Of a DNA stretch of 64,000 nt, positions 58,490 to 64,000 are shown piece after piece; the stretch's first letter is position 1; every line of letters begins with the position of its first letter. This DNA comes from Cellulosimicrobium sp. ES-005. Lineage in GTDB: Bacteria; Actinomycetota; Actinomycetes; Actinomycetales; Cellulomonadaceae. A program made the translations under genes and the position numbers. The notes below the pieces were generated by a model that did not search any database, was not told where the DNA came from, and saw only the letters and a list, made by a program, of their open reading frames with translations. The DNA lies in assembly GCF_040448685.1 (NCBI RefSeq), contig NZ_CP159290.1:2976001-3040000 (forward strand), written 5' to 3'.

Positions 58490-59725
58490 TCAGCGGAAGG
58501 AGTGGCGCCGGCCCGCGACGACGGTCGCCAGGACGGGGACCATGAGGGCGAGCGAGACCCAGGGGAGCCCGGCCGGACCGCCGACGGCGAGCGCCGCGCC
58601 GCCGACCGCGCCGCCGAGCGCGACGGACGTGTTCCACACGGTGACGAGCGCGGACTGCGCGACGTCGGCCCCGTCGCCCGCGGCTCGTGCGGCGGCGGTC
58701 GTGTAGAGGGTGCCGGCCCCGCCGAACGCGGCGCCCCACGCGGCGACGGCGAGCACCACGACGACCGTCGACGTCGGCGCGAGGCCGAGCACGAGCATGG
58801 CGAGTGCGAAGACCACGACCGACCCCAGGGTGAGGGCGCGCAGCCGCCGGTCGATGAGCGCCCCGACGAGGACGAGGGCGCCGGCGGACGCGGCGCCGAG
58901 CACGAGCAGCAGCGCGCTGGTCCGAGGGCCCTGGCCGAGGTGCGCGAGGTGGACCGCGACGTACGTGTACAGCGACGTGTTGGCGAGCACGTTGAGCCCG
59001 GTGACCAGCAGCACCGGCCGCAGGCCGGGGCGGGGGAGCACCGCGCGGATCGCGAGCTGCGCGCCGCGCGGGGTGCCCGCGGCGTCGGGCACGCCGAGCC
59101 GGACCCAGGCGAGCAGGCCGAGGCCGAGGACCGACAGCACGCCGAAGGTCCACCGCCATCCGACGGCGGCGCCCAGCACCGCGCCCGCGGGCACGCCGAG
59201 CGTGAGGGCGAGCGGGCCGCCGGCCATGGCGATCGTCATGGCGCGTCCGACGCGGTCGGCGGGCACGATCCGCCGCACGTACCCGGGCAGGAGCGCCCAG
59301 GTGAGCCCCGCGACGAGCCCGGCGGCGAAGCGCGCGACGAGCGTCAGCGCGAACGACGACGACACGGCCGTGACGGTGTTCGCGACGACGAACCCGGCGA
59401 CGGTCACGAGCAGCAGCGTCCGCCGGTCCCACCGCGCCGTGGCACGCGTGAGCGGGATCGCGGCGACGATCGCCCCGACGGCGAACGCCGTGACGGTCTG
59501 CCCGGCGGCCCCCGCCCCGACGCCGAGGTCGGCGGCCATGGCCGGCAGCACGCCCGCGGGGAGGATCTCGGTGAGGAGCGTGAGGAAGCCCGACGCCGCG
59601 AGCGCGAGGAGCGCGGCGACGGGCAGGACCCCGGGGCTGCGCTGGTCCCCGGGGCGAGGGGCGCCGGACGGGGCGGCGTCGGGATCCGGGACGGTGGCGG
59701 TGGTGGGTGTGCTCGTCGTGGACAT
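58490..59725 (-). CDS. MFS transporter (DHA1-type efflux)
   Basis: A 411-residue major facilitator with 12 helices. Motifs include VLPVAALLALAASGFLTLLT, LTRATARWDRRTLLLVTVAG (loop 2-3 motif A variant), FAAGLVAGLTWALLPGYVRR and GGPLALTLGVPAGAVLGAAV (motif C-like, typical of antiporters), then LRPVLLVTGLNVLANTSLY. It resembles AraJ/PbuE-type exporters. The ATG is the one before STTSTPTT; a further ATG lies 27 nt upstream. Divergent from a MerR regulator that probably controls it through the palindrome between them. Confidence 0.9.
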   Translation of the reverse strand: MSTTSTPTTATVPDPDAAPSGAPRPGDQRSPGVLPVAALLALAASGFLTLLTEILPAGVLPAMAADLGVGAGAAGQTVTAFAVGAIVAAIPLTRATARWDRRTLLLVTVAGFVVANTVTAVSSSFALTLVARFAAGLVAGLTWALLPGYVRRIVPADRVGRAMTIAMAGGPLALTLGVPAGAVLGAAVGWRWTFGVLSVLGLGLLAWVRLGVPDAAGTPRGAQLAIRAVLPRPGLRPVLLVTGLNVLANTSLYTYVAVHLAHLGQGPRTSALLLVLGAASAGALVLVGALIDRRLRALTLGSVVVFALAMLVLGLAPTSTVVVVLAVAAWGAAFGGAGTLYTTAAARAAGDGADVAQSALVTVWNTSVALGGAVGGAALAVGGPAGLPWVSLALMVPVLATVVAGRRHSFR

Positions 59726-59733
59726 GGGGTTAG

Positions 59734-59754
59734 CATCGATGTCTGACATTGATG
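59734..59754. promoter_or_regulatory. Operator between MFS and MerR genes
   Basis: Arms CATCGATGTC and GACATTGATG around T pair with one mismatch. On the minus strand a TTGACC -35 box lies at 59764-59759, so the palindrome occupies the spacer of the MFS promoter, as for MerR activators. It also contains GATGTCTGAC, the core of the predicted sialic-acid operators. Confidence 0.6.
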
Positions 59755-59791
59755 TGAAGGTCAAGCGCGACGACCAGGTGAGGTGGATCAC

Positions 59792-60211
59792 GTGCGGATC
59801 GGCGAGCTCTCCCGGCGCACCGGGACCCCGACGCGCCTCCTGCGGTACTACGAGGAGCAGGGGCTGTTCACGCCCGAGCGGGCCGAGAACGGGTACCGGG
59901 AGTACGGCGAGCACCTCGTCGACCGCGTGCTCCAGATCCGCGGCCTGCTCGAGGTGGGGTTCACGACCAGGATCATCAAGGAGTTCCTGCCCTGCCTCGG
60001 CAACGCGCCGGAGATCCACCTGCACAACGCCTACCCGGACAAGATCGCGCTCCTCGAGACGGAGCTCGGCCGCCTGGAGGACCGCATCCGCATCCTCGAG
60101 AAGAACCGCGACGCCATCGCCGACTACCTCGAGCGCATCCGCCCGTTCGCGCAGCGTCCCGAGGACCGACTCCCGGCGCGGTCCGGCGTGGCCGCACAGG
60201 CCGCCGACTGA
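59792..60211 (+). CDS. MerR family transcriptional regulator
   Basis: A 139-residue regulator with an N-terminal HTH (VRIGELSRRTGTPTRLLRYY, EEQGLFTPERAENGYREYGE) and a long dimerisation helix (LETELGRLEDRIRILEKNRD). There is no large effector domain. The single Cys lies in FLPCLGNAPEIH. The GTG at 59792 gives the standard MRIGELS start and has AGGTGG 6 nt upstream; a GTG 9 nt earlier is also in frame. It is divergent from the MFS gene, its probable target. Confidence 0.88.
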   Translation: MRIGELSRRTGTPTRLLRYYEEQGLFTPERAENGYREYGEHLVDRVLQIRGLLEVGFTTRIIKEFLPCLGNAPEIHLHNAYPDKIALLETELGRLEDRIRILEKNRDAIADYLERIRPFAQRPEDRLPARSGVAAQAAD

Positions 60212-60540
60212 CGACGTCGCTGACCGACCTGTCCGGGCGTCGCCTGTCTCGGGCGGAGGGCCGGCCGGGCGAGTCGTCGGGCACCAGGGCGCGAAGCCCG
60301 GTCTCGGGGCGCCGTCGGACACGCCTGGCGCGACGAGCGCGCCGGTACTGTGGCGCACGCGGTCCCGACGGCGACCGGGGAGCACGGCCCGTCCGCGACC
60401 TGGTCCAGGCGCACCGGGACGTGCCACGGCGCGCAGCCGGACCCTCCGGCCCTGACCCGGGACGCCGTCCGGACGGACGGCTGAGCGACAGTCTCCGGCT
60501 CGCGGGGTCGCCCGACGTCGACGGAAGGACGGGAACGAAC
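60212..60540. other. Intergenic region without recognised feature
   Basis: This 329-nt gap between the MerR gene and the next plus-strand gene shows no convincing frame, no strong hairpin and no consensus promoter; TACTGT near 60346 is a possible weak -10. GGAAGG just before 60541 serves as the ribosome site of the next gene. Confidence 0.4.
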
Positions 60541-61281
60541 GTGAACAAGGTGGTGTACCGCACGCTCTTCCTCGGCACCGCCGTGGGCGGCGTGGCCGGA
60601 GCCCTGCTGCTGAGCACAGGGCGGACGGGGCCGGGGATCGTCTGCCTGGTGCTGGCCTTCTGCTGCGGCGCGAGCATCGTCGTGACGGCGGTGGTCAAGG
60701 TCGCGGCGCAGCAGCGGGGGCGCGCTCGGGTCACGGTGGTCGAGCGTCCGGTGGCGACCCCGGCGAGGCCGTCGTCGCTCGACGTGGTGGTCGGCGCTCT
60801 CGCCGAGATCAACGGCGAGGACCTTCCGTACGAGGTGACCGCGCAGAGGACCGAGCGGGGAGCCCGGGTCGTCGTGCGGTGGAAGACGGAAGATCTGCGC
60901 TGGCAGACCGTGTTCAGCCATGGTTCGCGCACCTACGCCTGGAAGATGGACGTGGATCTCGACGCGGCGCACTCCCGGTACCGCTTCGTGGAGTACTCGG
61001 CCTCCCGGGCGCGCACGACCCGGATGGGGCCCGGCGGGTCGCACGTCGACGGCGGCTGGGAGTGGGAGCGCGGCAAGACGGCCGGTCGCATCCGGATGAG
61101 CGGGGTCATGACGGCCGACGGGGAGGTCACCTCGACGTCGAACCAGGGGGTGCGCACGTCCTGGGAGGGCGCGGTCTCGATCCGTCCGGCGGACGCGAAG
61201 GTCCCGGTCTTCACGACTCTGCGCAACCACGGCTGGCGTCCGCGCGCCGACTGGTGGGGCGCGCGCCTGTTCGAGAAGTAG
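60541..61281 (+). CDS. Hypothetical two-helix membrane protein
   Basis: A 246-residue protein beginning at GTG. Two hydrophobic helices at about 6-26 (YRTLFLGTAVGGVAGALLL) and 33-53 (IVCLVLAFCCGASIVVTAVV) are followed by a soluble domain of about 190 residues that is basic and Trp/Arg-rich. That domain has beta-like stretches (VTAQRTERGARVVVRWKTED, YAWKMDVDLDAAHSRYRFVE, SNQGVRTSWEGAVSIRP). I do not recognise a family. It is alone, between a MerR gene and the convergent YnfA gene. Confidence 0.7.
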   Translation: MNKVVYRTLFLGTAVGGVAGALLLSTGRTGPGIVCLVLAFCCGASIVVTAVVKVAAQQRGRARVTVVERPVATPARPSSLDVVVGALAEINGEDLPYEVTAQRTERGARVVVRWKTEDLRWQTVFSHGSRTYAWKMDVDLDAAHSRYRFVEYSASRARTTRMGPGGSHVDGGWEWERGKTAGRIRMSGVMTADGEVTSTSNQGVRTSWEGAVSIRPADAKVPVFTTLRNHGWRPRADWWGARLFEK

Positions 61282-61320
61282 ACCGCACGCCCGACCGCGA
61301 CCCGCGCGTCGCCAGGTGTC

Positions 61321-61656
61321 CTAGTCCGTGCGTGGCGCGTACATGATGACGGCGACGCCGGCGAGGCAGAGGAGCGCGCCGACGACGTCCCAGCGGTCCG
61401 GTCGGAAGCCGTCCACGACCATGCCCCATGCGAGCGACCCGGCGACGAACACCCCGCCGTACGCGGCGAGGATGCGGCCGAAGTTCGCGTCGGGCTGCAG
61501 CGTCGCGACGACGCCGTAGAGCCCGAGCGCGACGACGCCCGCCCCGATCCACAGCCAGCCCCGGTGCTCGCGCAGCCCCTGCCACACGAGCCACGCCCCG
61601 CCGATCTCCAGCAGCGCGGCGAGCACGAACAGCGGGATCGAGCGCGCGAGGTCCAT
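61321..61656 (-). CDS. UPF0060 membrane protein, YnfA family
   Basis: A 111-residue four-helix membrane protein: [60 protein letters not shown] and [20 protein letters not shown]. The [11 protein letters not shown] and [13 protein letters not shown] blocks are diagnostic of YnfA, an SMR-like family suspected of drug or cation efflux. Length is normal (about 108). Confidence 0.92.
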   Translation of the reverse strand: MDLARSIPLFVLAALLEIGGAWLVWQGLREHRGWLWIGAGVVALGLYGVVATLQPDANFGRILAAYGGVFVAGSLAWGMVVDGFRPDRWDVVGALLCLAGVAVIMYAPRTD

Positions 61657-61734
61657 GCGCGCCAGCGTAGGCGAGCGCGCGCGCACGCCCGTGGGCCCCT
61701 GCCCTGTCGCGGCCGGTGCGGGCCGCCGTGGGTG

Positions 61735-61953
61735 CTACCGCCGGACCTGCTCCAGCGGCTCCGCGAGGCGCGTGCACTCGCTGCACCGCAGCCGTCGCGA
61801 GGTCCGCACCACGGGGTTCCCCACGGAGCTGGAGGGGATCTGGATCCGCACCTCTCGGGTGTGCTCCGCGCACGTGGCTGCGCCGCACTCGCTGCACACG
61901 GCCGTCGCGACCCGTCCGTCGCGGGAGGTGGTTCCGCACTCTGCACACTGCAT
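61735..61953 (-). CDS. Small zinc-ribbon protein, DUF2180-like
   Basis: A 72-residue protein with three Cys pairs and a His: MQCAECGTTSRDG, AVCSECGAATCAEHTRE and RRLRCSECTRLAEP. The pattern CxxC ... CxxC...CxEH is like DUF2180 or B-box-type zinc fingers. The ATG gives a compact protein, preceded by GGAGAGC upstream on the minus strand. Probably binds two zinc ions; role unknown. Confidence 0.7.
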   Translation of the reverse strand: MQCAECGTTSRDGRVATAVCSECGAATCAEHTREVRIQIPSSSVGNPVVRTSRRLRCSECTRLAEPLEQVRR

Positions 61954-62052
61954 GAGTCCTGCTCTCCGCCGGCGCCGGCGCCGGTGCCGGCTGTTCGGGT
62001 GAACGTGTCGTCCAGCGCCCCGGGGCGTCGTCGCCCCGGCGCGCGGGCGGCT

Positions 62053-62688
62053 TCAGTGGGCCGTGGTGGCCTCGGGGGCGGTCGTGATCGCGCGGACGGG
62101 TCGGCACGGGTTCCCCACCGCGACGACGCCCGCGGGGACGTCCCGCGTGACCACCGACCCCGCGCCGATGATGCTGTCGTCGCCGATCGTCACGCCGGGC
62201 GTGATGGTGACCGAGCCACCGATCCAGACGTTGCTCCCGATCGTGACGGGCTCGGGCCGCTCCCATCCCTCGCGGCGGCGGACGACGTCCTCGGCGTGGT
62301 TCGGCGTGTAGATCGAGCAGCGCGGCCCGATGAGGCAGTCGGGACCGATCGTGACGAGGCCACCGCCGATGACCATGAAGTCGGCGTTGATGAAGGTCCG
62401 CGCGCCGATCAGCAGACGGTCGCCGTAGTCGATCGTCAGCGGCGGGCGGAAGTCGATCCCGTCCTCGGCGCCGGGGACGAGTCGGTGGAAGAGGCGGCGC
62501 GCCTCGTCGACGTCCTCGAAGTACACGCTCCCGATCCGGGCGCACGTCGCGTGCGCGTCCCGGGTCAGCTCCTGGAGCGCCGGCGACGTGCGGTAGCGCA
62601 GCCAACCGCCGGAGAGCAGGCTCCGGAGGTCCTCGTCCGTGGCGGCCAGCTCGGCCATCCTCGTCGTCGGCTCGGTCGTGGTGCTCAT
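62053..62688 (-). CDS. Sugar O-acetyltransferase (maltose/galactoside acetyltransferase type)
   Basis: A 211-residue left-handed beta-helix acetyltransferase. The N-terminal maltose-acetyltransferase segment (about 12-65) is followed by hexapeptide repeats, with FINADFMVIGGGLVTIGPDC, the catalytic His in YTPNHAEDV, VTIGSNVWIGGSVTITPGVT and GAGSVVTRDVPAGVVAVGNP. It transfers acetyl from acetyl-CoA to a sugar hydroxyl. GAGGGAG lies 5 nt before the ATG. Immediately upstream is an unusually AT-rich promoter stretch. Confidence 0.92.
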   Translation of the reverse strand: MSTTTEPTTRMAELAATDEDLRSLLSGGWLRYRTSPALQELTRDAHATCARIGSVYFEDVDEARRLFHRLVPGAEDGIDFRPPLTIDYGDRLLIGARTFINADFMVIGGGLVTIGPDCLIGPRCSIYTPNHAEDVVRRREGWERPEPVTIGSNVWIGGSVTITPGVTIGDDSIIGAGSVVTRDVPAGVVAVGNPCRPVRAITTAPEATTAH

Positions 62689-62706
62689 CGGACTCCCTCG
62701 TCGCGG

Positions 62707-62731
62707 ATTAGTATTTCGATTAAACATATAG
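62707..62731 (-). promoter_or_regulatory. AT-rich promoter/operator region of the acetyltransferase gene
   Basis: A 25-nt stretch containing GTATTTCGATTAAACATATA is sharply AT-rich against the background and lies 19 nt before the start codon. It is loosely symmetric (TAT...ATA, TTTCGATTAAA). It may hold the -10 box and an operator, but no regulator gene is adjacent. Confidence 0.4.
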
Positions 62732-62813
62732 GTGCGCGCCATGTGACGCAAGCCTTGTGGGCAACTTCCGCGCCACCGTCCCTGCCGACGTCCGGGCGAC
62801 TCCCGTCGCACGG

Positions 62814-63539
62814 TCAGGCCGGGCGGTCGAGCACGCGGCGCAGGCGCGCCTTCTTCTCGTTCTCGCGCACGACCCACGCCACGTCCGGGTCCGACGACCC
62901 GCGCAGCGCGGCGAACCGCAGCACGCCGGCGGCCGGGTCACCGGCGACGGCGACGCTCCAGCAGTACCCGAGGGCCTGGCGCAGCGTGCGCACGTCGGCG
63001 TCGCGGCGTGCGTCCGAGGGGAGCGCGCCGATCGTGGCGGTCGCGGCTGCGCAGGCGTCCAGCGCGGCGGTCGCGGTCGCGGGGTTCCGGAGGAGGCGCG
63101 GCTCGCAGATCCCGGCGACCGCCGCGCGGCGGACCAGCGGGTCAGGGTCGGTGACCCACGACGACACGAGCGCACGGAGCGCGGCCGGCTCGGCGTCACC
63201 GATCCGCTGGAGCGCCATCGCGACGGCCTCGCGGACGCGCCACGACCCGTCCGACGCGCGGGCGCGCAGCAGGTCGGTCGGCGCCGCGCGCGCGTCGGCG
63301 GGGGCCTGGACGACGAGCCGGCCCAACCCGCACGTGCCGCAGCAGCGGAGGTACTCGTCGGGGTCGTCGGCGAGGGCGCGCACGAGGTCGTCGGGGGCGA
63401 CGTCGGCGAACGCGCCCACGAGCTCGAGGTTCGCCCGGGGGCCCGGGAGCCCGGAACCCGCGGTGAGGTACGCCCGCACCGCGGCCGGGTCGTCGTCGAG
63501 CGCGCGCAGTGCTGTCCGGTGCTCGTCTCGCACGCTCAT
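62814..63539 (-). CDS. HEAT-repeat protein
   Basis: A 241-residue all-helical soluble protein with HEAT-like repeats, best seen in VREAVAMALQRIGDAEPAAL, PDPLVRRAAVAGICEPRLLR and DDPDEYLRCCGTCGLGRLVV. Such scaffolds mediate protein interactions. The chosen ATG lies before SVRDEHRTAL; an ATG 9 nt upstream is possible. No functional motif beyond the repeats is seen. It shares strand with the oxidoreductase gene cut by the right edge, 78 nt away. Confidence 0.72.
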   Translation of the reverse strand: MSVRDEHRTALRALDDDPAAVRAYLTAGSGLPGPRANLELVGAFADVAPDDLVRALADDPDEYLRCCGTCGLGRLVVQAPADARAAPTDLLRARASDGSWRVREAVAMALQRIGDAEPAALRALVSSWVTDPDPLVRRAAVAGICEPRLLRNPATATAALDACAAATATIGALPSDARRDADVRTLRQALGYCWSVAVAGDPAAGVLRFAALRGSSDPDVAWVVRENEKKARLRRVLDRPA

Positions 63540-63617
63540 GACGACCACGCTAGGACGCGGCGCCCCCGCCGGACAGGGTCTTTCGGCCGGGTCGGCCGGG
63601 GTCGGCCGCCGTCGGGC

Positions 63618-64000
63618 TCAGCGCAGCGGGTCGAACGGGCGGATCTCGTCGGGGGTCTCCCCGGTCGTGACGAGGTGGGCGAGCGCGCGGCCCGTCGCCG
63701 GGCCGAGGACGATGCCCCACATGCCGTGGCCGCCCGCGACGTAGACGCCGGGGGTGCGCGTCGCGCCGACGAGCGGGAGACCGTCGGGCGTGACGGGGCG
63801 CGACCCGACCCACTCGTCGTGGCGGTCGTCGAGGTCGACGCCCTGGAACAGGTGCCGCACGGACGCGAGGATGGCCTCGATCCGGCGCGGCTGGAGCGGC
63901 TCGTCGGGGCCGCGGAACTCCATGGTCCCCGCGATGCGGAACCGCCCCTGGTACGGGGTGCACGCGACGCGGCGCGCGGGCAGGTAGATCGGGGTCTCGA
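63618..64000 (-). CDS. FAD-dependent amino acid oxidoreductase, DadA-like, C-terminal part (cut by window edge)
   Basis: The C-terminal 127 codons of a DAO-family flavoprotein; the gene begins beyond the right edge. Visible are LPARRVACTPYQGRFRIAGT followed by MEF, WVGSRPVTPDGLPLVGATRT, and the FAD-contacting VYVAGGHGMWGIVLGPATGR, ending HLVTTGETPDEIRPFDPLR. The GHGMWG block and the RPVTPDGLP block are typical of D-amino acid dehydrogenase (DadA) and glycine-oxidase relatives. Substrate not determinable from this part. Confidence 0.85.
   Translation of the reverse strand, partial: ETPIYLPARRVACTPYQGRFRIAGTMEFRGPDEPLQPRRIEAILASVRHLFQGVDLDDRHDEWVGSRPVTPDGLPLVGATRTPGVYVAGGHGMWGIVLGPATGRALAHLVTTGETPDEIRPFDPLR

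Noticed and set aside
1-64000. tRNA, rRNA, CRISPR or transposase genes
   Set aside because: I looked for cloverleaf patterns, regularly spaced direct repeats and transposase motifs on both strands and saw none.

Overview
The window is very GC-rich, with tightly packed genes, frequent GTG starts and many 1-4 nt ATGA/GTGA overlaps. Together with a mycothiol-type DinB protein, an LAETG sorting signal, an RskA-type anti-sigma factor, a CUT1 sugar importer with no ATPase gene of its own, and several secreted glycosidases, this points to a high-GC actinobacterium. A soil or plant-polymer degrading Micrococcales relative (Cellulomonadaceae/Promicromonosporaceae type) is likely. Genus-level placement is inference. 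No rRNA, tRNA, CRISPR array, transposase or phage gene was seen.

Layout. 1-8032: the end of a metal P-type ATPase, an epoxide hydrolase, an arylsulfatase with a CSPTR site, a DUF6325/SHOCT cluster, and glutamate decarboxylase followed by a six-helix membrane protein. 8079-23720: a sialic-acid island. It holds a secreted sialidase, a sortase-anchored protein, an overlapping gntR-gfo-gfo-nagB operon on the minus strand and, divergently, a five-component cluster of importer genes (including a permease-ATPase fusion) plus nanA, nanK and nanE. The sialidase promoter and the importer promoter each carry a GATGTCTGAC-containing operator just downstream of the -10 box, so the FCD-type GntR protein probably represses both.

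23818-34296: a DUF1016 nuclease-like gene, a DinB protein, a DUF2306 protein, a two-component system, a CPA1 antiporter, a MerR regulator with its operator in a 19-bp promoter spacer, a YceI-sigma-anti-sigma operon, a COG4315 lipoprotein, a deoxyribonuclease IV gene and a glyoxalase-like remnant. 35246-56737: a carbohydrate island with a GH39 enzyme, a ROK regulator, a four-gene ABC export-type operon, a mannonate-dehydratase-like enolase, a CUT1 importer, an NAD-dependent epimerase/dehydrogenase, a 1415-residue double beta-helix protein, DUF4432, ThuA and Gfo/Idh proteins, and a Tat-exported GH71/99-like enzyme. GH39 and the CUT1 binding protein share a CATCnnnTTGATTTAT promoter motif, probably the ROK site.

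56744-64000: an RDD membrane protein, an MFS/MerR divergent pair, YnfA, a small zinc protein, a sugar O-acetyltransferase, a HEAT-repeat protein and the 3' end of a DadA-like oxidoreductase gene. The most interesting signals are the two Gfo/Idh enzymes inside the sialic-acid operon, a C-terminal domain shared by the sialidase and the beta-helix protein, a 60-bp hairpin repeat present in two distant places, and the candidate keto-glycoside cluster at 51959-56737.
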